From the NCBI GenBank assembly GCA_963803845.1, contig CAWDNZ010000005.1, positions 1,674,001 through 1,738,000 of the forward strand: a stretch of DNA of 64,000 nt, written 5' to 3'. This document shows positions 36,651 to 45,764 of the stretch, one piece after another. Source of the stretch: JABDIY01 sp963803845 (GTDB lineage: Bacteria > Actinomycetota > Acidimicrobiia > Acidimicrobiales > SZUA-35). How positions within the stretch are numbered: position 1 is the first letter of the stretch; the number at the start of each line of letters is the position of its first letter. Both the position numbers and the translations under genes were made by a program. The notes below the pieces were generated by a model, which saw nothing but the letters and a program-made list of their open reading frames with translations, made no database searches and was not told where the DNA came from.

Positions 36651-36669
36651 TTCCTAACGCTGTTAGGAA
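36651..36669. promoter_or_regulatory. 19-bp perfect operator of the TetR/MDMPI operon
   Basis: TTCCTAAC, GCT, GTTAGGAA: perfect eight-base arms with a three-base centre. It covers the ribosome site (AGGAA) of the TetR gene, so bound repressor would block transcription through this point. It has the same 8-3-8 layout and the same GCT centre as the operator at 20296-20314 but different arms. Confidence 0.75.
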
Positions 36670-36728
36670 CTTAGAACACCATTAGGTTGGTTGTCAAGCG
36701 AAAGCTGGAAAGGGAACTCCCCTGTCGA

Positions 36729-36926
36729 TCAGAAGACCCGTCCCTGTGCGAAGCCGAGGACCTTCGAGCAGTGCGGACAGAAGTAGACCAAGGTGCGACC
36801 CTGCCCCAGGGGAAATCCCGTCCCCTTCCGGTAGACCTCGTTCAGCCCGCCCTCGCAGTGGGGGCACAGCGGAACCAGGTCGGTTCGATCGATCAGCGTC
36901 CACGGTGCCTGCGCTGTCTTTTCCAT
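36729..36926 (-). CDS. Small zinc-ribbon protein
   Basis: 65 residues from the ATG at 36926, which has AGGAGA seven bases upstream. VPLCPHCEGGL and VYFCPHCSKVL give two CPHC knuckles, a complete four-cysteine zinc ribbon. No enzymatic motif; such mini-proteins are widespread in actinobacteria with unknown roles. A longer frame upstream lacks a ribosome site. Confidence 0.75.
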   Translation of the reverse strand: MEKTAQAPWTLIDRTDLVPLCPHCEGGLNEVYRKGTGFPLGQGRTLVYFCPHCSKVLGFAQGRVF

Positions 36927-37165
36927 AACTCTCCTCTCAACAGCCTCAGTGTCAGGCGGGTGGGTGGATTTCAACAGAGGCAATCGACACAACCTCAGGT
37001 GGATTTTGGGATCCAGCGGCCACGCAGGCGGGCGAATGCGTTGTTCTAAGGAGAAATCTTTCCGCTGCGTCTAGGGTAGAAAAACCAAGCGCAGCGATCT
37101 GTGCGAGGCGAACGTGAATCGCGTTCGCCGTGTGCATCCGACCGGAATCAAAGAGGCCATAATCC

Positions 37166-38311
37166 ATGACAACCACAGCGTTCCCCATCCACGTTTCGCC
37201 AGCCCAGCCGGGCGGCCCAGACCTCATCGCCGATGTCTTCGCACAACCCGGCCCGTGTGCGTCGATCTACATTCCGGCCGAGTCGGACCGTACCGGCGCA
37301 ATCGAGCGACACTCGTTGCACGCTTCGAACGCCGGCCGGTCGATTGTCGATCACGGATGGTCCCAACAAGCCGCCGAGGCTGTCCGTACTGCCCTGGTGG
37401 GGCTGGGACCCCACGGTGGTGCAACGAGCGTGGTGATCGCGTCGCCTGAGCGAATCCTTCTCACCGGCCACCTTGCCGATCCGTACAAGGCTCGGGTCAC
37501 CGTGGAGGAACTGCCCGACCTGGCACCGGTGCTGGACTCCGCCTCTCGAACGATTCCCCACGTGGTGGTGCTGGCGGACCGCACCGGCGCAGACGTCTAC
37601 AGCGTGAGTGCGCCGGGCGCTTCTGCGGCGACCACCGTGCACGGCGACACCGAGTTCATTCATCGTGGCCATCCGGGTGGATGGTCCCAACGACGTTTTC
37701 AGCAGCGGGCCGAAAACACCTGGGAACACAATGCCGGCGAGGTAGCCGACGAGGTGCGTGACGCCGTTCGGGAAATCGGTGCCCACCTGATCGTTGCCGC
37801 CGGCGACGTTCGGGCGATCGGCTTCCTGCGTCAAGCCCTTGGATCCAGCGCCGACCTGCTGGTTGAGGTGGAAGGGTCGCGGCACACCGATGCCGAGGTC
37901 ATTGCTCCCCGGGTGACCGACGTGGTTGCCTCGGCCGTGGCGGAACGCCGTGCGAAACGATTGGCTCATCTTCGAGATGCGATCGCCGGTGGACTCGGGT
38001 CGTCCTCCACTCGGGATGTCCTTCGAGCGCTGCGCCGGGGTGCGGTGGATACGTTGTACATCGCACCGGTTCCGCCCGGCGAGAACACCGCATTCTTCAG
38101 CCGGATCGATCCGATGCTGATCGCATTGAAATCGTCGGAGCTGGACGACTTGACCCCAGCCGACTCGATTGGTTCGGGGTCATTCATCTCTGCTGCATTG
38201 CGCTCGGCCCTTGCCCAGCGATCGCATATCGAGATGGTTCCCAATGCGGCCGTCCTGGGTGAAAACCATTGCGCCGCAACGTTCCGGTTCGACATCAACG
38301 CCGACACCTGA
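37166..38311 (+). CDS. baeRF family 2 (Rv2629-like) release-factor-fold protein
   Basis: 381 residues of the bacterial/archaeo-eukaryotic release factor superfamily (eRF1/Vms1 fold). The region HRGHPGGWSQRRFQQRAENT corresponds to the glycine-rich loop where eRF1 has GGQ. The C-terminus (AATFRF) matches the L7Ae-like last domain. Relatives such as mycobacterial Rv2629 are hypoxia/stress linked and are suspected to hydrolyse peptidyl-tRNA on stalled ribosomes. A second baeRF-like gene lies at 54327-55301. Confidence 0.8.
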   Translation: MTTTAFPIHVSPAQPGGPDLIADVFAQPGPCASIYIPAESDRTGAIERHSLHASNAGRSIVDHGWSQQAAEAVRTALVGLGPHGGATSVVIASPERILLTGHLADPYKARVTVEELPDLAPVLDSASRTIPHVVVLADRTGADVYSVSAPGASAATTVHGDTEFIHRGHPGGWSQRRFQQRAENTWEHNAGEVADEVRDAVREIGAHLIVAAGDVRAIGFLRQALGSSADLLVEVEGSRHTDAEVIAPRVTDVVASAVAERRAKRLAHLRDAIAGGLGSSSTRDVLRALRRGAVDTLYIAPVPPGENTAFFSRIDPMLIALKSSELDDLTPADSIGSGSFISAALRSALAQRSHIEMVPNAAVLGENHCAATFRFDINADT

Positions 38312-38323
38312 TCAGACGCTCCC

Positions 38324-38366
38324 CACATGCGTCGAAAGTGTTGGAGAGCAACACTTCCGGCGCGTC
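38324..38366. repeat. Hairpin repeat, copy 1
   Basis: Perfect core GTGTTG GAGAG CAACAC (38338-38354). The arms extend to 17 pairs (from ATGCGTCG on the left to CCGGCGCGT on the right) with one A-C mismatch and two wobble pairs, loop GAGAG. It lies between the baeRF and M24 genes. Copies 2 and 3 follow on the other side of the M24 gene. Confidence 0.7.
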
Positions 38367-38469
38367 TCGTTCGGCTAGCCGCCGAGTGAAGGCCGCTAGC
38401 CTTGCGTTCCGACCCGCCGATGGGTAGGTTCTCGCCAGAACCATGCTCCGCACGAGAGACGAGACCACA

Positions 38470-39681
38470 ATGGTCGAGACCCTGCCCTACGCAACCATTC
38501 ACCGTATGCGGCACTACCGCAAGAACCGGTTGCTCCAGATGATGCAGGAACTCAACGTTCCGACCCTTCTCGTCTACGACCCCGTCAACATTCGCTACGC
38601 CACCGACAGCCGGAACGTGCAGGTGTATGCCCTGAATCATGACTGCCGGTACCTCTTCATGGCCGCCGACGGCACGACCGAGCTCTTCGACTGGGTTGCG
38701 GGTCACGACGCGTACCACGGTCACCTCGACACTATCGATGTGGTGCACACCGCCCGCCCCGTGGGCTACATGAGCGACGGCGAAGAGAACTTTGACAACG
38801 CGCTGGCGCTCTGGGCTGACGAGATCACCGCCCTGGTGCGCCGCACGTCGCCCGACGACATGCGCATTGGCATCGACCGCCTCACCCCGTTCCAGGCCAC
38901 CGCTCTGGACGCCCGTGGCGTGAGCGTCATCAACGGTCAGGCCCCGATCTACCGAGCCCGGGCGGTGAAGGGCCCTGAGGAGATCGAAGCCCAGCGTCTG
39001 TCGGCCAAGGCCTGCCACGACGGCTTCCAGCGAATGTTCGCCGCCACCCGGCCCGGCGTCACCGAATCGGACATCTGGGCCCACCTGCACGCCGCCAACA
39101 TCGAGTGGGAAGGAGAGTGGATCAACGCCCGCTACCTCCTCTCCGGCGAGAAAACGAACCCGTGGGCCCAGGAGACCGGCCTGCGGATCATCCAACCGGG
39201 CGACCTCATCGGGTGCGACTCCGACCTGATCGGCCCGTACGGCTACGCCCACGACATCTCCCGCACGTGGATTGCCGATGGCAAAGCCGACGACCGGCAG
39301 CGTCGCCTCTACGCCGCCTCGTTCGAACACGTACATCGCAACATACAACTGCTGAAGCCCGGCGTCACCTTCATGGAGCTCACCGAGAAGGGCTTCACCT
39401 ACTCGCCCGAACTCGCAGAACAGAACTTCACCACGGTCTTCCACGGTCTCGGGCTCGAGAACGAATGGCCGATCATCAAATCGCCCGACAAACGCGATAT
39501 CCCCGGTGCGTACGGCGGCGGCTACGACGGCGTGATCGAAGCCGGCATGACCCTGTGCATCGAGAGCTACGCCGGCGAGGTCGGCGGCCCTGACGGCGTG
39601 AAGCTCGAAGAGATGGTGCTGATCACCGAGACCGGCGCCGAACCCCTCGGTCTCACCCCGTACGAAGAGAGCTGGCTCTAG
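38470..39681 (+). CDS. M24-family metalloenzyme, DddP-like (possible DMSP lyase)
   Basis: 403 residues of the M24 pita-bread fold (aminopeptidase P-like). Metal ligands appear as the DxD-like CDSDLIGPYGYAHDISRTW, HGLGLENEWP, CIESYAGEVGG and VKLEEMVL, so the D, D, H, E and E positions are filled. The combination of CDSD, GPYG, DISRTW and NEWP resembles DddP, the M24-derived dimethylsulfoniopropionate lyase of marine bacteria, more than proline dipeptidases. DMSP cleavage is therefore plausible but not proven. Start at 38470 (MVETLPYATI) is chosen from the family; 38443 is possible. Confidence 0.8.
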   Translation: MVETLPYATIHRMRHYRKNRLLQMMQELNVPTLLVYDPVNIRYATDSRNVQVYALNHDCRYLFMAADGTTELFDWVAGHDAYHGHLDTIDVVHTARPVGYMSDGEENFDNALALWADEITALVRRTSPDDMRIGIDRLTPFQATALDARGVSVINGQAPIYRARAVKGPEEIEAQRLSAKACHDGFQRMFAATRPGVTESDIWAHLHAANIEWEGEWINARYLLSGEKTNPWAQETGLRIIQPGDLIGCDSDLIGPYGYAHDISRTWIADGKADDRQRRLYAASFEHVHRNIQLLKPGVTFMELTEKGFTYSPELAEQNFTTVFHGLGLENEWPIIKSPDKRDIPGAYGGGYDGVIEAGMTLCIESYAGEVGGPDGVKLEEMVLITETGAEPLGLTPYEESWL

Positions 39682-39702
39682 CGCAGTTTGGCTGAGGATG
39701 GT

Positions 39703-39751
39703 CGACATGCGGTGAAAGCGTTGGAGAACAACGCCTTCGGAGCGTCTCAGG
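39703..39751. repeat. Hairpin repeat, copy 2 (with compensatory changes)
   Basis: Core GCGTTG GAGAA CAACGC instead of GTGTTG/CAACAC: both sides of the stem changed together, so pairing is kept. It is again preceded by ACATGCG and followed by GCGTCTC. Confidence 0.65.
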
Positions 39752-39995
39752 GTCACGTCTTGGCAAGACTCACGAGCGGAGGCAATCCAGTCGACGTCGG
39801 GTTGGTCCGCCGCAATCTCCATGACGAGCGCGAACCGAGCAATACCTCCGCCTTCGTCTGTCATCTCGGCCACGTATTATGGACGCCTAGGCATGGTCGG
39901 GCAGCAGGAGCTTGTTGATCCGCTGCGGGCTGGGGTCCCCGAGAGCTCGGCGATCTGCGGATACAGCTCGATCAGACCGGGGACTCACGCGCCGC

Positions 39996-40040
39996 ACACG
40001 GCGGGAGTGTTGGAGAGCAACACTTCCGGCGCATCTCAAG
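39996..40040. repeat. Hairpin repeat, copy 3
   Basis: Core GTGTTG GAGAG CAACAC with flanks GGCGGGA on the left and TTCCGGCGCATCTC on the right. The right arm is identical to copy 1 except one base. Confidence 0.65.
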
Positions 40041-40062
40041 TGGTGTCGCATCGGGGGCTAGG

Positions 40063-40356
40063 TCAGAGCTTGCGCTCGCGGGCTCGCTCCTGAGCTAGAA
40101 ATGCCTGATACCGGCGGTTCTCCGTGCCTTCATCGCCGATGAAGTAGTAAGCAACGTGGAAGGCCAGTGCTACGCCCCACCCCAGGGTGATCCAGAAGGC
40201 CGCGTGCGGGACGATGATCCACATGAAGGCGTTGATAATCACGTATGTGGCCACATGCCACATCACGTCGGTGAAGTCCTTCACCCGTCGGGCTGCCCGT
40301 TCCTCAGGTGTGCTCGGCGTATCGATCTCGGGTGTGCTTGGTGTCTCAGTCACCAT
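40063..40356 (-). CDS. 2TM domain protein
   Basis: 97 residues from the ATG at 40356, with GGGAGGAAAC upstream. A hydrophilic T/P/E-rich N-terminus is followed by ERAARRVKDFTDVMWHVATY and two membrane helices (ATYVIINAFMWIIVPH, AFWITLGWGVALAFHVAYYF), the pattern of the 2TM domain, which is often fused to or near histidine kinases. Function unknown. Confidence 0.8.
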   Translation of the reverse strand: MVTETPSTPEIDTPSTPEERAARRVKDFTDVMWHVATYVIINAFMWIIVPHAAFWITLGWGVALAFHVAYYFIGDEGTENRRYQAFLAQERARERKL

Positions 40357-40483
40357 GTTCGTTTCCTCCCTCGAGGTGCTTGATCGCTGTTTCGTTCTTG
40401 ACAACCATTCTCAAGTCCCCGGCCCGTGGCCGGTAGAGGCCAAAGCCAGTCGCCGCCGCAAATACCCGTCGACCAGCTCTCCC

Positions 40484-42589
40484 TCAGCTGGCCATCTCGT
40501 TCTCGCTGATGTAAACCACAACCGATCGGGCCAGAACATCCAACGGTGCGTCGGGCAACAGAGCTTCGTCGTGCGAAGGCCGGGCGGTGTCGAACACGAT
40601 CTGCCACGGACCGTGGACCGGTTCAGGAACCGACCATTCGATGTCTTCGTCGCTGCCGTTGAAGATGATCAGGAACGAGTCGTCGATGACCCTTTGACCC
40701 CGGCTATTACTGCCCGTGATGGCGTCGCCGTTGAGCACCACTGCGATCGCTTGGGCGAAGCCGGAATCCCAATCGTCATCGTCCATTTCGGTTCCGTCGG
40801 GACCGAACCAGCCGATGTCGGCGGTCCCCCGGATCGGGCGACCCTGGAACCAGCGGCGACGGCGTAGAACCGGATGTCGACGGCGCAGCGCAATGAGATC
40901 CCGGGTGAACGACAGCAACTCGGTGTCCGGCTTGTCCCAGTTCAACCATGAAACCTCGTTGTCCTGGCAATATCCGTTGTTATTTCCGCCTTGACTGCGG
41001 CCGATCTCGTCTCCGGCCAACAGCATCGGAACTCCCTGGGACAGCATGAGCGTCGCCAGCAGGTTGCGTTGCTGGCGGCTCCGAAGTTCGATGACATCCT
41101 GGTCATCGGAGGGCCCTTCGATCCCACAGTTCCAAGATCTGTTGTGGCTCTCACCATCCCGATTGCCTTCACCGTTGGCGACGTTGTGTTTGACGTTGTG
41201 CGACACGAGGTCGGCCAGTGTGAACCCATCGTGGGCGGTAACGAAGTTGATGCTGGCGACGGGATGCCGACTGTCGCTCTCGTACAGATCGGAACTGCCG
41301 GTCAGCCTCGATGCGAACTCGGGCACGGTGGCCGCCTCGCCGCGCCAGAAATCCCGGACCGTGTCGCGATATTTGCCGTTCCATTCGGACCAGACCGGTG
41401 GGAAGTTGCCAACCTGGTAACCACCGTCACCCAAATCCCACGGTTCAGCGATGAGCTTGACCCTGCTGACAACGGGATCCTGTTGGATGAGGTCGAAGAA
41501 CGCCGATAGGCGGTCGACCTCGTGGAACTGCCGAGCCAGCGTGGATGCCAGATCGAATCGGAAACCGTCGATGTGCATCTCAGTGACCCAGTAGCGCAAC
41601 GAGTCCATGATCAGCTGCAGGCTGCGCGAATGTCGGGCGTTCAGGCTGTTACCGGTGCCAGTGGTGTCGTAATAGTGAAACGGGTCGTCCGGTACCAGCC
41701 GGTAGTACAGATGATTGTCGATGCCCTTGAACGACAGAACGGGACCGAGGTGGTTGCCTTCCGCAGTGTGGTTGTAGACAACATCGAGGATGACCTCGAG
41801 ACCGGCTTGATGGAGAGTCCGCACCATCGTCTTGAACTCTTGAACCTGATCACCGTCGCTGCTTGCGGCGTAGCCGTTGTGTGGAGCGAAAAACCCGATC
41901 GAGTTGTAGCCCCAGTAGTTTCGAAGACCCCGCTCCAGCAGGTGGTTGTCGTGCACGAATTGGTGAACCGGCAACAACTCGACGGCCGTGATCCCGAGAC
42001 TGACGAGATAGTCGATGGACGCAGGGTGGGCCAGCCCGGCGTAGGTGCCCCGCAAGGCTTCGGGAATGTCGGGGTTACCGGCGGTGAAACCCTTGACATG
42101 CACCTCATAGATGATCGTTTCGTGCAGCGGTTTCGCCGGCGCACGATCGTTGCCCCAATCGAAGAAAGGACTGTGCACCACACCCTTGGGGACGTGCGGG
42201 GCGCTGTCGTCATCGTTGCGCGACTTGTCGTCGCCGAAGTTGTAGCCGAAGCACGCCTGGTCCCAGTCGACTTCTCCGTCGACGGCCTTGGCGTAGGGGT
42301 CGAGCAGCAACTTGTTCGGGTTGCAGCGAAGCCCGTCTGCAGGGTCCCAAGGTCCATGCACCCGGTAGCCGTATCGCTGGCCGGGGCCGACCGAAGGCAG
42401 GTAGATGTGCCAGCAATAGGCATCGACCTCTTCGATCTCTATCCGACGCTCGGTTCCATCGGAGTCGAACAAGCACAGTTCGACACGATCGGCGACCTCG
42501 GACACCAGGGAGAAGTTCGTCCCACCACCGTCGTAGGTGGCCCCGAGGGGATACGGCTGGCCGGGCCAGGTTTCGGGGGAAGCGGTCAT
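40484..42589 (-). CDS. glgX: Glycogen debranching enzyme GlgX
   Basis: 701 residues. An N-terminal carbohydrate-binding (CBM48) domain (GATYDGGGTNFSLVSE) precedes the GH13 barrel. Catalytic segments are GFRFDLAS (nucleophile), LIAEPWD (acid/base) and NFVTAHDG (stabiliser), and the isoamylase-type region PILNRWG-like loops are present as WGYNSIGFFAPHNGY. It hydrolyses alpha-1,6 branch points of glycogen after phosphorylase action. No other glg or tre gene is adjacent. AAGGAAC precedes the ATG. Confidence 0.93.
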   Translation of the reverse strand: MTASPETWPGQPYPLGATYDGGGTNFSLVSEVADRVELCLFDSDGTERRIEIEEVDAYCWHIYLPSVGPGQRYGYRVHGPWDPADGLRCNPNKLLLDPYAKAVDGEVDWDQACFGYNFGDDKSRNDDDSAPHVPKGVVHSPFFDWGNDRAPAKPLHETIIYEVHVKGFTAGNPDIPEALRGTYAGLAHPASIDYLVSLGITAVELLPVHQFVHDNHLLERGLRNYWGYNSIGFFAPHNGYAASSDGDQVQEFKTMVRTLHQAGLEVILDVVYNHTAEGNHLGPVLSFKGIDNHLYYRLVPDDPFHYYDTTGTGNSLNARHSRSLQLIMDSLRYWVTEMHIDGFRFDLASTLARQFHEVDRLSAFFDLIQQDPVVSRVKLIAEPWDLGDGGYQVGNFPPVWSEWNGKYRDTVRDFWRGEAATVPEFASRLTGSSDLYESDSRHPVASINFVTAHDGFTLADLVSHNVKHNVANGEGNRDGESHNRSWNCGIEGPSDDQDVIELRSRQQRNLLATLMLSQGVPMLLAGDEIGRSQGGNNNGYCQDNEVSWLNWDKPDTELLSFTRDLIALRRRHPVLRRRRWFQGRPIRGTADIGWFGPDGTEMDDDDWDSGFAQAIAVVLNGDAITGSNSRGQRVIDDSFLIIFNGSDEDIEWSVPEPVHGPWQIVFDTARPSHDEALLPDAPLDVLARSVVVYISENEMAS

Positions 42590-42881
42590 GACGGTTGTGA
42601 GTTCCTTGTGGGTGTACGCACTCTTTTGGGGTGCGGTGTATGGGTCGGCAGCAGGGTCGGAGTGATATCAGATCTTGGTCATCGGTCACGGTCGACGCCG
42701 GGGCGGTCGTTTTGGTCAGTCGGGCGTGCTGCCAGCGGGCACATCGTAGAGCATGAGCTGGGCGTAAGCGGCGGACTTGGCCCTGTGAACGTGGGCACGC
42801 CGGCCGACCACGACCCGTACCGGGTCCAGATGCCCACGGCGACATAAATCCCGCGTTTCCATCAGCTGACCGTGCGGAGCA

Positions 42882-43709
42882 CTAGCTCGACAGCACGTCA
42901 ACCACTGAGATGCCATCGCCGTACCAACCCACGCCAACGGTGGCAATCACCACTTCACCGTCAACAATTTCAACCTGGCAAAAGAGTCCGTCAACGAAGT
43001 TGCAACCCACGCCGTTGGGGGCGCCCTCCTCCACCGGAACGGACTGATCGAAGCGGACAGTTGCTGTGGGATGGGCGTCACCAAGTTGACGAAGTGCAGC
43101 CAAGGGTGCGTCCAGCTCAGACTCGTCGAAAGGATCCTTCGGTGAGTCGGCGTTGTTCTGGGTATAGGTTGCGTGCGCCGTCTCCGGTTCCCGGCCAAAC
43201 ATTGCCCGAGTCACATAGTTGACAGCGTTCACGAAGCCAACGATTCTGCCGTCAGAATCCTTGATGTATTCCGCAGCCACGGCACCACAGTCCTGATCTC
43301 CGCCTTCTGGGCCGATCTTCACCGCCAGCCAAGCTCGGCCGTTGTTGTTCGCCAACGATTCGGGATAGTAGGCAAGCTGTGCGCCTGGAGGAAGCTCGGC
43401 TAAGACCGCTGAGTTCACCGAGGTCTCGGCTCTCACATTCACAAAGTCTGCAACACCTGTGACGAAGCCAACCTCGGGTTCACCCTCAGCGCAGCCACTT
43501 GGTGGGACGCTGGTTATGAGCGTGCTGTCGGTTGTCGAGGTCGCCGGCTCTGCTGAGGTGGAGGTGCTGGTTGTTTCTGGTGCGGTGGTCGATGCGGTGG
43601 TTGGCGCGGTGCTCGTAGTCGGCGAGCCTTCCTCGGATGAGCTCGAGCAGGCCGCACCCAGCAGCGCAACTGCCAACATAAACAGCCGAAACTTGGTGTG
43701 AGAGATCAT
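42882..43709 (-). CDS. Lipoprotein with bacterial SH3-like domain
   Basis: 275 residues from the ATG at 43709. A lipobox (LLGAAC) and a 40-residue T/S/A linker are followed by an SH3_3-like domain (GVADFVNVRAETSVNSAVLA, then LPPGAQLAYYP, and NNNGRAWLAVKI). The C-terminal 150 residues, with two cysteine pairs, are not recognised (TVRFDQSVPVEEGAPNGVGC). Secreted and membrane-anchored; a cell-wall-binding role is inferred from SH3. Confidence 0.8.
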   Translation of the reverse strand: MISHTKFRLFMLAVALLGAACSSSSEEGSPTTSTAPTTASTTAPETTSTSTSAEPATSTTDSTLITSVPPSGCAEGEPEVGFVTGVADFVNVRAETSVNSAVLAELPPGAQLAYYPESLANNNGRAWLAVKIGPEGGDQDCGAVAAEYIKDSDGRIVGFVNAVNYVTRAMFGREPETAHATYTQNNADSPKDPFDESELDAPLAALRQLGDAHPTATVRFDQSVPVEEGAPNGVGCNFVDGLFCQVEIVDGEVVIATVGVGWYGDGISVVDVLSS

Positions 43710-43870
43710 GAAGCTGCCAATCCTATTCGCGTCTGGTGATCTAACTGTTCGCTCGAGGGCCAGTGGATTTCTGTACGGGCGAACGCCCACCCTGGGCTCA
43801 AAGGGGACCTTGGCCCCTGCCGGGCGTGGTACCGATGCACCAGGCTCACCAAGAACACCAGCGATCATCC

Positions 43871-44554
43871 ATGGAGCACGATGTGGCGAAACCAACACGA
43901 GATGAAGAACTTCGGGTTGCGGTGGTGGAGGAACTCGAGTGGGACTCCCTGGTCGACGCATCCCAGATCGAGGTCGCCGTCGACTCCGGTGTGGTGACCC
44001 TCGTCGGCACCGTCGCCAGCTATGCGCGACTGCTGGCGGCACAACAAGCCGCTCGGACCGTCGCCGGAGTGCACGACCTCGTGAACGAGATCGACGTGAA
44101 GCGATCGCCGGAGCAGTCCCCTACCGACGGCGAACTCCAGGACATGGCCCAGAACGTCCTGAGGTGGGATGCACTCGTACCCGAACAGGACATCACCGTT
44201 TCAGTGGCAGATGGCTGGGTGACAGTGGAGGGCACCGTGGCGATCCACGCGCAACGCATCGAAGCGGAGCGGGCCGTCGGGCACCTGGCCGGGGTGCGCG
44301 GCATCACCAACGACATCGGAATCCACCACCCAGACCTCACGCCCGAGGACGTCAGGGACGCGATCAGCTACGCCCTTCACCGACGTGCCTCACACCGAGC
44401 GCGACAGATCGACATCACCGTCGAGGGCACTACGGTCACCCTGGAAGGAAAGCTCCAGTCTCGACTCGAGAAGGTCGCGATCTTGGGCGCCGCAAGCCAC
44501 ACGCCCGGCGTAGATATCGTCTTCGACGAGCTGCTGATCGATCCCGATACTTGA
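43871..44554 (+). CDS. Triple BON domain protein
   Basis: 227 residues comprising three BON domains in a row, each starting with a helix followed by the pattern I.V.v..G.VTL.GTV (QIEVAVDSGVVTLVGTVASY, DITVSVADGWVTVEGTVAIH, QIDITVEGTTVTLEGKLQSR). BON domains bind membranes or lipids, and cytoplasmic or periplasmic variants of this triple form are common in actinobacteria. No signal peptide. Start at 43871 or the nearby GTG. Confidence 0.85.
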   Translation: MEHDVAKPTRDEELRVAVVEELEWDSLVDASQIEVAVDSGVVTLVGTVASYARLLAAQQAARTVAGVHDLVNEIDVKRSPEQSPTDGELQDMAQNVLRWDALVPEQDITVSVADGWVTVEGTVAIHAQRIEAERAVGHLAGVRGITNDIGIHHPDLTPEDVRDAISYALHRRASHRARQIDITVEGTTVTLEGKLQSRLEKVAILGAASHTPGVDIVFDELLIDPDT

Positions 44555-44584
44555 GGGCAAGGTATCGCCGGTTGGTGTGCATGG

Positions 44585-44871
44585 TCAGGCGGCGAGAAGG
44601 CCGCCGTCGAGGTTGGTGACCTGATCGAAACCGCGGTCGGCGAGAAACTCGGCGGCGGCGCCGCTTCGGGCTCCGCTTCGGCACAACAACGCCACCGCGT
44701 TCCTGGGGTTGATTTCGCGATATCGGCCCGTCAGTTCTCACAGCGGGGTGTTGATGGCTTCCGGAAGTGATCCGGCCACGAACTCTTCTCGTTCGCGGAC
44801 ATCGATCAGCTGTGCGCCCGCTGCAACCAAACGGTGGGCATCACGGGCGCCATCCCAGGGACTTTCGGCAC
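44585..44871 (-). pseudogene. Rhodanese domain with in-frame stop and no start codon
   Basis: The minus strand encodes a rhodanese-like domain: AHRLVAAGAQLIDVREREEF at the start, GSLPEAINTPL, then an in-frame TGA (44738-44740), then ELTGRYREINPRNAVALLCR with the active-site C and SGARSGAAAEFLA, finishing NLDGGLLAA. No ATG or GTG precedes it in frame. Either a recent pseudogene or two sequencing errors. Confidence 0.75.
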
Positions 44872-44906
44872 TGTCCCGCCCCGGGGGTCGAAATCATGAT
44901 TGTGGG

Positions 44907-45764
44907 ATGAGCACGATCGTCGATGCTCGGATCCTTGCGCCTGACGTGAAGCTCTTCCGGGTGGAGGCACCCAAAATCGCCCGGAAACATCGCGCCGGCC
45001 AGTTCGTGATCCTTCGGGTTAGCCCTGATGGTGAGCGGATACCCCTCACCATCGCCGCCGCCGATCCCGAGGCCGGCCTGATCACGCTCGTTGTCCAGGC
45101 GGTTGGCAAGACCACGACAATGCTGAACGCCCTCGAGACCGGTGACGAGATACTCGACTTGGCCGGCCCGCTCGGCACTCCCTCGGAGGTCGCCCGATTC
45201 GGTACCGTCGTCGTGGTCGGGGGCGGTGTCGGGATCGCGGTCACCTATCCAACTGCGGTTGCCCTCAGCCAAGCCGGCAACACGGTGATCGCGGTGATCG
45301 GCGTCAGAAGCGAAGCCCACCTGATCTTCCAATCAGAGCTCGCCGCGGTGTGCGACGAGGTGCAGGTCTGCACCGACGACGGCTCTTTCGGGCGGCACGG
45401 CTTCGTGACCGGTGCCCTGGCCGACCTACTGGTTACGAGAAGGGTTGATCGGGTTTTCGCCGCCGGGCCGATCCTGATGATGGCTGCGGTCGCCGAAGCC
45501 ACCCGCGCCCACGGCATTCCCACCGTGGCGAGCCTGAACCCGATCATGGTCGACGGCACCGGAATGTGTGGCGGATGCCGTGTGGCGGTGGGTGGTGTCA
45601 ACCGTTTCGCCTGCCTCGACGGCCCCGACTTCGACGCCCACCAGGTCGATTTCGGTCTCCTGGCCCAACGCAACCGGGCCTATGCCGGCTGGGAGGCCGA
45701 CCGCATGGACGAGCTCCGATCGTGTGCCGCGGTACCGGTGGGGTTCGACGGGACGGTGTCGTGA
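44907..45764 (+). CDS. NfnA-like ferredoxin-NADP+ reductase / sulfide dehydrogenase small subunit
   Basis: 285 residues. FAD-binding segment GQFVILRVSPDGERIPLTIA, the pyridine nucleotide-binding segment VVVVGGGVGIAVTYP, and a C-terminal [2Fe-2S] motif DGTGMCGGCRVAVGGVNRFACLDGP (D plus three cysteines). This is the small subunit of NfnAB/SudAB, also annotated as a dihydroorotate-dehydrogenase electron-transfer subunit. Paired by a four-base overlap (GTGA) with the large subunit. CATGAT at 44895-44900 is a leaderless-type -10 box. Confidence 0.88.
   Translation: MSTIVDARILAPDVKLFRVEAPKIARKHRAGQFVILRVSPDGERIPLTIAAADPEAGLITLVVQAVGKTTTMLNALETGDEILDLAGPLGTPSEVARFGTVVVVGGGVGIAVTYPTAVALSQAGNTVIAVIGVRSEAHLIFQSELAAVCDEVQVCTDDGSFGRHGFVTGALADLLVTRRVDRVFAAGPILMMAAVAEATRAHGIPTVASLNPIMVDGTGMCGGCRVAVGGVNRFACLDGPDFDAHQVDFGLLAQRNRAYAGWEADRMDELRSCAAVPVGFDGTVS

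Larger units (their letters stand above)
39682..40062. other. Intergenic region with two hairpin repeats
   Basis: About 380 bases without a convincing gene. It holds hairpin copies 2 (39703-39751) and 3 (about 39996-40040). An 76-codon open frame here contains both hairpin-derived and low-complexity sequence and is not believed. Confidence 0.6.

Noticed and set aside
41522..42847. Plus-strand open frame of 441 codons
   Set aside because: It lies antisense to glgX, whose catalytic motifs are all intact, and its product has no recognisable domain.
44738..44740. In-frame TGA in the rhodanese as selenocysteine
   Set aside because: It is not at the catalytic cysteine, which is intact downstream, and no SECIS-like hairpin follows the codon.
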